From contig NC_071339.1 of assembly GCF_027744825.2 (NCBI RefSeq), forward strand, positions 25,049,501-25,113,500: 64,000 nt of DNA, written 5' to 3'. The translations under genes and the position numbers were made by a program. Within the stretch, counting starts at the first letter, position 1, and the number at the start of each line of letters is the position of its first letter. Source of the stretch: Synchiropus splendidus. Lineage: Eukaryota; Chordata; Actinopteri; Syngnathiformes; Callionymidae. Below are positions 38,501 to 50,774 of the stretch, piece after piece. A model generated the notes under the pieces. The model was given only the letters and a program-made list of their open reading frames with translations. It had not been told where the DNA came from and did no database searches.

Positions 38501-39680
38501 GTTATCGCACAATGCAGAAAACGCGTTTTCAGCATGAGACAAGGTCAATTCCGGAACGCCAAACATAAAAATATGATAACTTTGAAAAAACACTTCAGAC
38601 AGCTTAGATTTGATGTGCAACTACTAGAAAGACCCTTTCTGCTATAGTGGGAGGTGAAAATTTCATGTTCTGATGTTTCCCTGCAAAGTTGTGGCACAAT
38701 GCAGAAAACGCGTTTTCAGCCTGAGATGAGGTCGATTCTGGAATGCCAAACATAAAAATGTTGATAACTTTGGAAAAACACTTCAGACAGCTTAGATTTG
38801 ATCTGCAAGTACGAGAAAGACCATTTCTGCTATAATGGGAATTGAAAATTTCATGTTCTGAAGTTTTCCTCCAAAGTTATGCCACAATGCAGAATACGCG
38901 CTCACAGCCTGAGATAAGGTGGGTTCCGGAATGCCAAACATAAAAATGTTGATAACTTTGGAAAAACACTTCAGACAGCTTAGATTTGATGTGCAACTAC
39001 TAGAAAGACCCTTTCTGCTATAGTGGGAGGTGAAAATTTGATGTTCTCAACCTTCCCGGCAAAGTTATGAAACAATGTGTAAAAGGCGTTTTCAGCCTGA
39101 GATAAGGTCGATTCCGGAACGCCAAACATAAAAACGTTAATAACTTCGGAAAAACACATCAGTCAGCTTCGATTTGATGTGCAACTACTCGAAAGACCCT
39201 TTCTGCTACAGTGGGAGGTGAAAATTTCATGTTCTGAAGCATCCCTGCAAAGTTATGCCACGATGCAGGAAACGCGTTTTCAGCCTGAGATAAGGTCGAT
39301 TCCGGAAAGCCAAACATAAAAATATTGATAACTTTGGAAAAACACTTCAGACAGCTTAGATTTGATGTGCAACTACTAGAAAGAACCTTTCTGCTATAGT
39401 TGGACGTGAAAATTTCATGTTCTGAAGTTTCCCTGCAAAGTTATGGCACAATGCAGAAAACACGTTTTCAGTCTGCGATAAGGTTGATTCCGGAACGCCA
39501 AACATAAGAATGTTGATAACTTTGGAAAAACACTTCAGACAGCTTAGATTTGATGTGCAACTATTAGAAATACCCTTTCTGATATAGTGGGAGGTGAAAA
39601 TTTCATGTTCTGAAGCTTCCCTGCAAAGTTATGGCACAGTGCAGAAAACGCGTTTTCAGCCTGAGATAAGGTGGGTTCCA
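35530..39680. repeat. Copy 1 of the tandem 23-monomer duplication
   Basis: Matches 39852-44001. The offset is 4,322 bp up to about 37,980, then 4,134, then 4,321. From about 36,120 to 39,680 only scattered single-base differences were seen (for example CCAGAGAG against CTAGAGAG near 37,310, and CTCTTGTGG against CTATAGTGG near 37,700). A patch at about 35,790-36,120 is clearly more diverged, carrying GAGGCTTTCC and GTTGGACGTG here but GAAGCTTTCC and GTGGGAAGTG in copy 2, as if overwritten by a different monomer type. One monomer near 38.0-38.2 kb has no counterpart in copy 2. Confidence 0.93.
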
Positions 39681-39851
39681 GAACGCCAAAAATAAAAATG
39701 TTGATAACTTTGGAAAGACACTTCAGACAGCTTAGATTTGATGTGCAACTACTAGAAAGACCCTTTCTGCTATAGTGGGAGTTGAAAATTTCATGTTCTG
39801 AAGCTTCCCTGCAAAGTTATGGCAAAATATGTAAAACGCGTTTTCAGGCTG

Positions 39852-42800
39852 AGATAAGGTGGGTTCCGGAACGCCAAACATAAAAATGTTGATAACTTTT
39901 GAAAAACACTTCAGACAGCTTAGATTTGATGTGCAACTACTAGAAAGACCCTTTCTGCTATTGTGGGAGGAGAAAATTTCATGTTCTGAAGTCTCCCTGC
40001 AAAGTTATGGCACAATGCAGAAAACACGTTTTCAGCCTGAGATAAGGTGGGTTCCAGAACGCCAAACATAAAAATGTTGATAACTTTGGAAAAACACTTC
40101 AGACAGCTTAGATTTGATGTGCAACTACTAGAAAGACCCTTTCTGCTATAATGGGAGGTAAAAATTTCATGTTCTGAAGCTTTCCTGCAAAGTTATTGCA
40201 AATTGTATAAAACGCATTTTCAGCCTGAGATAAGGTTGTTTCTGGAACGCCAAACATAAGAATGGTGTTAACTTTGGAAAAACACTTCAAACAGCTTAGA
40301 TTTGATGTGCAACTACTAGAAAGACACTTTCTGCTATAGTGGGAAGTGAAAATTTCATGTTCTGAAGCTTCCCTGCAAAGTTATGGCACAATGCAGAAAA
40401 CGCGTTTTCAGCCTGAGATAAGGTCGATTCCGGAAAGCCAAACATAAAAATATTGATAACTTTGGAAAAACACTTCAGACAGCTTAGATTTGATGTGCAA
40501 CTACTAGAAAGACCCTTTCTGCTATAGTGGGAGTTGAAAATTTCATGTTCTGAAGCTTCCCTGCAAAGTTATGGCAAAATATGTAAAACGCGTTTTCAGG
40601 CTGAGATAAGGTGGGTTCCGGAACGCCAAACATAAAAATGTTGATAACTTTTGAAAAACACTTCAGACAGCTTAGATTTGATGTGTAACTACTAGAAAGA
40701 CCCTTTTTGCTATTGTGGGAGGAGAAAATTTCATGTTCTGAAGTCTCCCTGCAAAGTTATGGCACAATGCAGAAAACGCGTTTTCTGCCTGAGATAAGGT
40801 GGGTTCCAGAACACCAAACATAAAAATGTTGATAACTTTGGAAAAACACTTCAGACAGCTTAGATTTGATGTGCAACTACTAGAAAGACCCTTTCTGGTA
40901 TAGTGGGAGGTAAAAATTTCATGTTCTGAAGCTTTCCTGCAAAGTTATTGCAAATTGTGTAAAACGCATTTTCAGCCTGAGATAAGGTTGTTTCTGGAAC
41001 GCCAAACATAAGAATGGTGTTAACTTTGGAAAAACACTTCAAACAGCTTAGATTTGATGTGCAACTACTAGAAAGACCCTATCTGCTATAGTGGGTGGCG
41101 AACATTTCATGTTCTGAAGCATCCCTGCAAAGTTATGCAACAATGCAGGAAACGCGTTTTCAGCCTGAGATAAGGTCGATTCCGGAACGCCAAACATAAA
41201 AATATTGATAACTTTGGAAAAACACTTCAGACAGCTTAGATTTGATGTGCAACTACGAGAAAGACCCTCTCTGCTATAGTGGGAGGTGAAAATTTCAAGT
41301 TCTGAAGCTTCGCTGCAAAGTTATGACACAATGCAGGAAACGCGTTTTCAGCCTGAGATGAGGTTGATTTCAGAACGCCAAACATAAAAATGTTGATAAC
41401 TTTGGAAAAACACTTCAGACAGCTTAGATTTGATGCGTAACTACTAGAAAGACCCTTTCTGCTTTAGTGGGAGGTAAAAATTTCATGTTCTGAAGCTTTC
41501 CTGCAAAGTTATGGCAAATTGTGTAAAACGCATTTTCAGCCTGAGATTAGGTGGGTTCCAGAACGCCAAACATAAAAATGTTGATAACTTTGGAAAAACA
41601 CTTCAGACAGCTTAGATTTGATGTGCAACTACTAGAGAGACCCTTTCTGCTATAGTGGGATTTGAAAATTTCATGTTCAGAAGCTTCCCTGCAAAGTTAT
41701 GGCCGAATGCGTAAATCGCGTTATCAGCCTGAGATAAGGTCGATTCCGGAACGCCAAACATAAGAATGTTGATAACTTTCGAAAAACACTTCAAACAGCT
41801 TAGATTTGATGTGCAACTACTAGAAAGACCCTTTCTGCTATAGTGGGATGTTGAAATGTCATGTTCTGAAACTTCCCTGCAAAGTTATGGCACAATGCAG
41901 AAAACGCGTTTTCAGCATGAGACAAGATCAATTACGGAACGCCAAACATAAAAATATGATAACTTTTAAAAAACACTTCAGACAGCTTAGATTTGATGTG
42001 CAACTACTAGAAAGACCCTTTCTGCTATAGTGGGAGGTGAAAATTTCATGTTCTGAAGTTTCCCTGTAAAGTTGTGGCACAATGCAGAAAACGCGTTTTC
42101 AGCCAGAGATAAGGTCGATTCTGGAATGCCAAACATAAAAATGTTGATAACTTTCGAAAAACACTTCAGACAGCTTAGATTTGACGTGCAACTACTAGAA
42201 AGACCCTTTCTGCTGTAGTGGGAGGTTAAAATTTCATGTTCTGAAGCTTCCCTGAAAAGTTATGGCACAATGCACAAAAACACTTTTCAGCCTGAGATAA
42301 GGTGGGATCCGGAACGCCAAACATAAAAATGTTGATAACTTTCGAAAAACACTTCAGACAGCTTAGATTTGATGTACAACTACTAGAAAGACCGTTTCTG
42401 CTATAGTGGGATTTGAAAATTTCATGTTCAGAAGCTTCCCTGCAAAGTTATGGCAGAATGCGTAAATCGCGTTATCAGCCTGAGATAAGGTCGATTCCGG
42501 AACGCCAAACATAAAAATGTTGATAACTTTCGAACAACACTTCAAACAGCTTAGATTTGATGTGCAACTACTAGAAAGACCCTTTCTGCTATAGTGGGAT
42601 GTTGAAATGTGATGTTCTGAAGCTTCCTTGCAAAGTTATCGCACAATGCAGAAAACGCGTTTTCAGCATGAGACAAGGTCAATTCCGGAACGCCAAACAT
42701 AAAAATATGATAACTTTGAAAAAACACTTCAGACAGCTTAGATTTGATGTGCAACTACTAGAAAGACCCTTTCTGCTATAGTGGGAGGTGAAAATTTCAT

Positions 42801-44001
42801 GTTCTGATGTTTCCCTGCAAAGTTGTGGCACAATGCAGAAAACGCGTTTTCATCCTGAGATGAGGTCGATTCTGGAATGCCAAACATAAAAATGTTGATA
42901 ACTTTGGAAAAACACTTCAGACAGCTTAGATTTGACATGCAACTACGAGAAAGACCATTTCTGCTGTAGTGGGAGTTGAAAATTTCATGTTCTGAAGCTT
43001 CCCTGCAAAGTTATGGCACATTGCAGAAAACACGTTTTCAGCCTGAGATAAGGTCGATTCCGGAACGCCAAACATAAAAATATGATAACTTTGAAAAAAC
43101 ACTTCAGACAGCTTAGATTTGATGTGCAAGTACGAGAAAGACCATTTCTGCTATAATGGGAATTGAAAATTCCATGTTCTGAAGTTTTCCTCCAAAGTTA
43201 TGCCACAATGCAGAATACGCGCTCACAGCCTGAGATAAGGTGGGTTCCGGAATGCCAAACATAAAAATGTTGATAACTTTGGAAAAACACTTCAGACAGC
43301 TTAGATTTGATGTGCAACTACTAGAAAGACCCTTTCTGCTATAGTGGGAGGTGAAAATTTGATGTTCTCAACCTTTCCGGCAAAGTTATGAAACAATGTG
43401 TAAAAGGCGTTTTCAGCCTGAGATAAGGTCGATTCCGGAACGCCAAACATAAAAACGTTAATAACTTCGGAAAAACACATCAGTCAGCTTCGATTTGATG
43501 TGCAACTACTCGAAAGACCCTTTCTGCTACAGTGGGAGGTGAAAATTTCATGTTCTGAAGCATCCCTGCAAAGTTATGCCACAATGCAGGAAACGCGTTT
43601 TCAGCCTGAGATAAGGTCGATTCCGGAAAGCCAAACATAAAAATATTGATAACTTTGGAAAAACACTTCAGACAGCTTAGATTTGATGTGCAACTACTAG
43701 AAAGAACCTTTCTGCTATAGTTGGACGTGAAAATTTCATGTTCTGAAGTTTCCCTGCAAAGTTATGGCACAATGCAGAAAACACGTTTTCAGTCTGCGAT
43801 AAGGTTGATTCCGGAACGCCAAACATAAGAATGTTGATAACTTTGGAAAAACACTTCAGACAACTTCGATTTGATGTGCAACTATTAGAAATACCCTTTC
43901 TGATATAGTGGGAGGTGAAAATTTCATGTTCTGAAGCTTCCCTGCAAAGTTATGGCACAGTGCAGAAAACGCGTTTTCAGCCTGAGATTAGGTGGGTTCC
44001 A
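39852..44001. repeat. Copy 2 of the tandem 23-monomer duplication
   Basis: This is the partner of 35530-39680 and lies immediately downstream, so the pair is a direct tandem duplication of about 4.32 kb. Copy 2 has lost one monomer near 42,310 and gained one between about 42,940 and 43,130 (a 187-bp unit of the AAAAATATGATAAC type). The net length is therefore almost unchanged. Similarity ends near 44,000, where GACATGCAAC and GGCGAACATTTC units begin. Confidence 0.93.
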
Positions 44002-44821
44002 GAACGCCAAACATAAAAATGTTGATAACTTTGGAAAAACACTTCAGACAGCTTAGATTTGACATGCAACTACTAGAAAGACCCTTTCTGCTGTAGTGGG
44101 AGGCGAACATTTCATGTTCGGAAGCATCCCTGCAAAGTTATGCAACAATGCAGGAAACGCGTTTTCAGCCAGAGATTAGGTGGGTTCCAGAACGCCAAAA
44201 ATAAAAATGTTGATAACTTTGGAAAAACACTTCAGACAGCTTAGATTTGATGTGCAACTACTAGAAAGACCCTTTTAGCTACAGTGGGAGGTGAAAATTT
44301 CATGTTCTGAAGCTTCCCTGCAAAGTTATGCCACAATGCAGGAAATCCGTTTTCAGCCTGAGATAAGGTCGATTCCGAAACGCCAAACATAAAAATATTG
44401 ATAACTTTGGAAAAACACTTCAGACAGCTTAGATTTGATGTGCAACTACTAGAAAGACCCTTTCTGCTATAGTGGGAGGTGAAAATGTCATGTTCTGAAG
44501 CTTCCCTGCAAAGTTACGGCACAATGCAGAAAACGCGTTTTCATCCTGAGATAAGGTCGATTCCGGAATGCCAAACATAAAAATTTTGATAAATTTGGAA
44601 AAACACTTCAGACAGCTTAGATTTGATGTGCAACTACTAGAAAGACCCATTCTGCTATAGTGGGAGTTGAAAATGTCATGTTCTGAAACTTCCCTGCAAA
44701 GTTATGGCACATTGCAGAAAACGCATTTTCAGCCTCAGATAAGGTCGATTCAGGAATGCCAAACATAAAAATGTTGAAAACTTTCAAAAAACACTTCAGA
44801 CAGCTAAGATTTGATGTGCAA

Positions 44822-45192
44822 GTACGAGAAAGACCCTTTCTGCTATAATGGGAATTGAAAATTTCATGTTCTGAAGCTTTCCTCCAAAGTTATGCCACAT
44901 TGCAGAAAACGCGCTCACAGCCTGAGATAAGGTGGGTTCCGGCACGCCAAACATAAAAATGTTGATAACTTTGGAAAAACACTTCAGACAGCTTAGATTT
45001 GATATGCAACTACTAGAAAAACCCTTTCTGCTATAGTGGGAGGTGAAAATTTGATGTTCTCAACCTTCCCGGCAAAGTTATGAAACAATGTGTAAAAGGC
45101 GTTTTCAGCCTGAGATAAGGTCGATTCCGGAACGCCAAACATAAAAATGTTAATAACTTCGGAAAAACACGTCAGTCAGCTTAGATTTGATG
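44822..45192. repeat. Third copy of a two-monomer block from 38.8 and 43.1 kb
   Basis: Matches 43130-43500 at exactly 1,692 bp and about 38810-39180. Markers are GCGCTCACAGCC, TTTGATGTTCTCAACCTT and ATGTGTAAAAGGCG (ATGTTCTCAA at 39041, 43362 and 45054). This copy sits outside the 23-monomer duplication, so the block spread in at least two steps. Confidence 0.88.
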
Positions 45193-46099
45193 TGTAACTA
45201 TTAGAAATACCCTTTCTGATATAGTGGGAGGTGAAAATTTCATGTTCTGAAGCTTCCCTGCAAAGTTATGGCACAGTGCAGAAAACGCGTTTTCAGCCTG
45301 AGATAAGGTTGATTCCGGAACGCCAAACATAAGAATGATGATAACTTTGGAAAAACACTTCAGACGACTTAGATTTTATGTGCAACTACTAGAAAGACAC
45401 TTTCTGCTATAGTGGGAGGTGAAAATTTCATGTTCTGAAGCTTCCCTGCAAAGTTATGGCACAATGCAGAAAACGCGTTTTCAGCCTGAGATAAGGTGGG
45501 TTCCAGAACGCCAAACATAAAAATGTTGATAACTTTGGAAAAACACTTCAGACAGCTTAGATTTGATGTGCAACTCCTCGAAAGACCCTATCTGCTCTAG
45601 TGGGAGGCGAACATTTCATGTTGTGAAGCATCCCTGCAAAGTTATGCAACAATGCAGGAAACGCGTTTTCAGCCCGAGATTAGGTGGGTTCCAGAACGCC
45701 AAACATAAAAATGTTGATAACTTTGGAAAAACACTTCAGACAGCTTAGATTTGATGTGCAACTATTAGAAAGACCCTTTTAGCTACAGTGGGAGGTGAAA
45801 ATTTCATGTTCTGAAGCTTCCCTGCAAAGTTATGCCACAATGTAGGAAATGCGTTTTCAGCCTGAGATAAGGTCGATTCCGAAACGCCAAACATAAAAAT
45901 ATTGATAACTTTGGAAAAACACTTCAGACAGCTTAGATTTGATGTGCAACTACTAGAAAGACCCTTTCTGCCATTGTGGGATGTTAAAATTTCATGTTCT
46001 GAAGCTTCCCTGCAAAGTTATGGCAAAATATGTAAAACGCGTTTTCAGGCTGAGATAAGGTGGGTTCCGGAACGCCAAACATAAAAATATTGATAACTT

Positions 46100-47450
46100 C
46101 AGAAAAACACTTCAAGACAGCTTAGATTTTATGTGCAACTTCTCGAATGACCTTTTCTGCTATAGTGGGAAGTTAAAATTTCATGTTCTGAAGCTTCCCT
46201 GCAAAGTTATGGCACAATGCAGAAAATGCGTTTTCATCCGGAGATAAGTTCGCTTCCGAAACGCCAAAAATAAAAATGTTGATAACTTTGGAAAAACACT
46301 TTCGACAGTTTAGATTTGATGTGCCACTACTAGAAAGACCCTTTCTGCTATAGTGGGAGGTTAAAATTTCATGTTCTGAAGCTTCCCTGCAAAGTTATGG
46401 CACAGTACGTAAAACGCGTTTTCAGCCTGAGATAAGATTGATTTCAGAACGCCAAACATAAAAATGTTCAGAACTTTGGAAAAACACTTCAGACTGCTAA
46501 GATTTGATGTGCAACTACTAGAAATACCCTTTCTGCTATAGTGGGAAGAGAAAATTTCATGTTCTGAAGTCTCCCTGCAAAGTTACGGCACAATGCAGAA
46601 AACGCGTTTTCAGCCTGAGATAAGGTGGGTTACAGAACGCCAAACATAAAAATGTTGATAACTTTGGAAAAACACTTCAGACAGCTTAGATTTGATGTGC
46701 AAATACTAGAAAGACCCTTTCTGCCATAGTGGGATGTTAAAATTTCATGTTCTGAAGCTTCCCTGCAAAGTTATGGCAAAATATGTAAAACGCGTTTTCA
46801 GGCTGAGATTAGGTGGGTTCCGGAACGCCAAACATAAAAATGTTGATAACTTCAGAAAAACACTTCAAGACAGCTTAGATTTTATGTGCAACTTCTCGAA
46901 TGACATTTTCTGCTATAGTGGGAGGTTAATATTTCATGTTCTGAAGCTTCCCTGCAAAGTTATGGCACAATGCAGAAAACGCGTTTTCATCCGGAGATAA
47001 GTTCGCTTCCGAAACGCCAAAAATAAAAATGTTGATAACTTTGGAAAAACACTTTCGACAGCTTAGATTTGATGTGCAAATACTAGAAAGACCCTTTCTG
47101 CTATAGTGGGAGGTTAAAATTTCATGTTCTGAAGCTTCCCTGCAAAGTTATGGCACAGTACGTAAAACGCGTTTTCAGCCTGAGATAAGATTGATTTCAG
47201 AACGCCAAACATAAAAATGTTCAGAACTTTGGAAAAACACTTCAGACTGCTAAGATTTGATGTGCAACTACTAGAAATACCCTTTCTGCTATAGTGGGAG
47301 GAGAAAATTTCATGTTCTGAAGTCTCCCTGCAAAGTTACGGCACAATGCAGAAAACGCGTTTTCAGCCTGAGATAAGGTGGGTTACAGAACGCCAAACAT
47401 AAAAATGTTGATAACTTTGGAAAAACACTTCAGACAGCTTAGATTTGATG
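46100..47450. repeat. 4-monomer duplication (offset 752-753 bp)
   Basis: 46100-46700 matches 46852-47450. Shared markers are ACTTCTCGAATGAC, GTTCGCTTCCGAAACGCC (46248 and 47001), CACAGTACG (46401 and 47154), AATGTTCAGAACTTTGG, AAGTTACGGCAC and GGGTTACAGAACGCC. A 1-bp indel shifts the offset from 752 to 753 within the block. Confidence 0.9.
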
Positions 47451-48634
47451 TGCAACTACTAGAAAGAACCTTTCTGCTATAGTTGGACGTGAAAATTTCA
47501 TGTTCTGAAGTTTCCCTGCAAAGTTATGGCACAATGCAGAAAACACGTTTTCAGTCTGAGATAAGGTTGATTCCGGAACGCCAAACATAAGAATGTTGAT
47601 AACTTTGGAAAAACACTTCAGACAGCTTAGATTTGATGTGCAACTACTAGAAAGACCCTTTCTGCTATAGTGGGAGTTGAAAATTTAATGTTCTGAAGCT
47701 TCCCTGCAAAGTTATGGCAAAATATGTAAAACGCATTTTCAGCCTGAGATAAGGTGGGTTCCAGAACGCCAAACATAAAAATGTTGATAACTTTGGAAAA
47801 ACACTTCAGACAGCTTAGATTTGATGTGCAACTCCTCGAAAGACCCTATCTGCTATAGTGGGTGGCGAACATTTCATGTTCTGAAGCATCCCTGCAAAGT
47901 AATGCAACAATCCAGGAAACGCGTTTTCAGCCTGAGATAAGGTCGATTCCGGAACGCCAAACATAAAAATATTGATAACTTTGGAAAAACACTTCAGACA
48001 GCTTAGATTTGATGTACAACTACTAGAAAGACCTTTTCTGCTATAGCGCAAGTTTAAAATTTCATATTTTGAAGCTTCCTTGCAAAGTTATGGCACAATG
48101 CAGAAAACGCGTTTTCAGCCTGAGATAAGGTCGATTCCGGTACACCAAACATAAAAATGTTGATAACTTTGGAAAAACACTTCAGACAGCTTAGCTTTGA
48201 TGTGCAACTACTAGAAAGTCCCTTTCTGCTATAGTGGGAGTTGAAAATTCAATGTTCTGAAGCTTCCCTGCAAATTTATGGAACAATGCGTTAAACGCAT
48301 TTCAGCCTGAGATAAGGTTGATTCAGGAACGCCAAACATAAAAAAGTTGATAACTTTTGAAATACACTTCAGACAGCTTAGATTTGATGTGCAACTACTA
48401 GAAAGACACTTTCTGCTATAGTGGGAGGTGAAAATTTCATGTTCTGAAGCTTCCCTGCAAAGTTATGGCACAATGCAGAAAACGCGTTTTCAGCCTGAGA
48501 TAAGGTGGGTTCCAGAACGCCATACATAAAAATGTTGATAACTTTGGAAAAACATTTCAGACAGCTTAGATTTGATGTGCAACTACTAGAAAGACCCTGA
48601 CTGCCATTGTGGGAGGTGAAAATGTGATGTTTTG

Positions 48635-49580
48635 AAGCTTCCCTGCAAAGTTATGGCACCATGCGTAAAACGCGTTTTCAGGCTGAGATAAGGTCGATTC
48701 TGGAACGCCAAACATAAAAGTGTTGATAACTTCGAAAAGACACTTAAGACAGCTTAGATTCGATGAGCAACTACTAGAAAGACCCTTTCTACTATAGCGG
48801 CAGGTGGAAATTTCATGTTCTGAGGCTTCCCTGCAAAGTTATGGCACAATGCAAAAAACACGTTTTCAGACTGAGATAAGGTGGGGTCCAGAACGCCAAA
48901 CATAAAAATGTTGATAACTTTGGAAAAACATTTCAGACAGCTTAGATTTGATGTGCAACTACTAGAAAGACCCTTTCTGCCATTGTGGGAGGTGAAAATT
49001 TCATGTTCTGAAGCTTCCCTGCAAAGTTATGGAACAATGCGTTAAACACGTTTTCAGCCTGAGATAAGGTCGATTCAGGAACGCCAAACATAAAAAATAT
49101 GATAACTTTTGAAATACACTTCAGACAGCTTAGATTTGATGTGCAACTACTAGAAAGACCCTTTCTGCTTTAGTGGGATGTGAAAATGTAATGTTCTGAA
49201 GCTTTATGCAAAGTTATGGCACAATGCGTAAAACGCGTTTTCAGCCTGAGATAAGGTCGATTCCGGAACGCCAAACATAAAAATGTTGATAACTTTGGAA
49301 AAACACTTCAGACAGCTTAGATTTGATGTGCAACTATTAGAAACACCCTATATGCTATTGTGGGAGGTGAAAATTTCATGTTCTGAAGTTTCCCTGCAAA
49401 GATGTGGCACAATGCAGAAAACGCGTTTTCAGCCAGAGATGAGGTGGGTTCCAGAACGCCAAACATAAAAATGTTGATAACTTATTAAAGACACTTCAGA
49501 CAGCTTAGATTTGATGTGCAACTACTCGAAAGGCCCTTTCTACTATAGCGGTAGGTGAAAATTTCTTGTTCTGAGGCTTC
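48635..49580. repeat. Copy 1 of a block repeated near 53.5-54.45 kb
   Basis: 48635-48955 matches 53513-53833 (offset 4,878; TTCGAAAAGACACTTAAGAC, GCGGCAGGTGGAAATTTC, AAGGTGGGGTCCAG). 49002-49080 matches the 54.07-54.15 kb region (offset 5,066; ATGGAACAATGCGTTAAAC). About 49270-49580 matches 54149-54459 (offset 4,879; CTTATTAAAGACAC at 49481 and 54360). Single monomers were gained or lost between the matched parts. Confidence 0.88.
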
Positions 49581-50399
49581 CCTGCAATGTTATGGCACAA
49601 TGCAGAATACACGTTTTCAGCCTGAGATAAGGTCGATTCAGGAACGCCAAACATAAAAAATATGATAACTTTTGAAATACACTTCAGACAGCTTAGATTT
49701 GATGTGCAACTACTAGAAAGACCCTTTCTGCTTTAGTGGGATGTGAAAATGTAATGTTCTGAAGCTTTATGCAAAGTTATGGCACAATGCGTAAAACGCG
49801 TTTTCAGCCTGAGATAAGGTCGATTCCGGAACGCCAAACATAAAAATGTTGATAACTTTGGAAAAACACTTCAGACAGCTTAGAATTCATGTGAAACTAC
49901 TAGAAAGACCCTTTCTGCTATAGAGGGAGGTGAAAATTTCATGTTCTGAAGCTTTATGCAAAGTTGTGGCACAATGCGTAAAACGCGTTTTCAGCCTGAG
50001 ATAAGGTCGATTCCGGAACGCCAAACATAAAAGTGTTGATAACTTTGGAAAAACACTTCAGACAGCTTACATTTGATTTGCAACTACTAGAAAGGCCCTT
50101 TCTACTATAGCGGTAGGTGAAAATTTCTTGTTCTGAGGCTTCCCTGCAAAGTTATGGCACAATGCAGAAAACACGTTTTCAGACTGAGATAAGGTGGGTT
50201 CCAGAACGGCAAACATAAAAATGTTGATAACTTTGGAAAAACATTTCAGACAGCTTAGATTTGATCTGCAACTACTCGAAAGACCCTTTCTGCTATAGTG
50301 GGAGGTGAAAATTTCATGTTCTGAAGCTTTATGCAAAGTTATGGCACAATGCGTAAAACGCGTTTTCAGCCTGAGATAAGGTCGATTCCGGAACGCCAA

Positions 50400-50774
50400 A
50401 CATGAAAATGTTGATAACTTTGGAAAAACACATCAGACAGCTTAGATTTGATGTGCAACAACAAGACAGACCCTTTCTGCAATAGTGGGAGGTTAAAATT
50501 TCATATTCTGAAGTTTCCTGCAAAGTTATGGCACAATGCGTAAAACGCGTTTTCAGCCTGAGATAAGGTCGATTCCGGAACGCCAAACATGAAAATGTTG
50601 ATAACTTTGGAAAAACACATCAGACAGCTTAGATTTGATGTGCAACAACAAGACAGACCCTTTCTGCAATAGTGGGAGGTTAAAATTTCATATTCTGAAG
50701 TTTCCTGCAAAGTTATGGCACAATGCAGAAAACGCGTTTTCAGCTTGAGATAAGGTGGGTTCCCGAACGCCAAA
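50400..50774. repeat. Two near-identical adjacent 187-bp monomers
   Basis: The unit starting CATGAAAATG at 50401 is repeated from 50588 (offset 187). Shared rare features are CACATCAGACAGC, CAACAACAAGACAGACCC, GCAATAGTGGGAGG, TTCATATTC and the one-base-shorter GAAGTTTCCTGC. I see no difference until ATGCGTAAAAC changes to ATGCAGAAAAC near 50,730. This is a single-monomer tandem duplication, the youngest-looking one-unit event in the window. Confidence 0.92.

Larger units (their letters stand above)
33260..44010. repeat. Zone F: monomers with GGCAAAATATG, TCAGGCTGAG and GGAGGAGAAAATTTC variants
   Basis: About 57 monomers, marked by TATGGCAAAATATGTAAAAC, TTTTCAGGCTGAGATAAGG, TGTGGGAGGAGAAAATTTC, ATTGCAAATTG, GATTTGAAAATTTCATGTTC and TAAATCGCGTTATCAGCC. 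It contains a trimer duplication (34.3-35.5 kb) followed directly by the 23-monomer duplication (35.5-44.0 kb). No gene is present. Confidence 0.8.
44010..48060. repeat. Zone G: monomers shared with zone B (GTTCGCTTCC, CACAGTACG)
   Basis: About 21 monomers. The strings GTTCGCTTCC (46248 and 47001), CACAGTACGTAAAACGCG and AATGTTCAGAACTT are otherwise seen near 15.5-17.7 kb. The left part repeats the end of zone F: 43130-43500 recurs at 44822-45192. The middle is a 4-monomer duplication. No gene is present. Confidence 0.7.
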
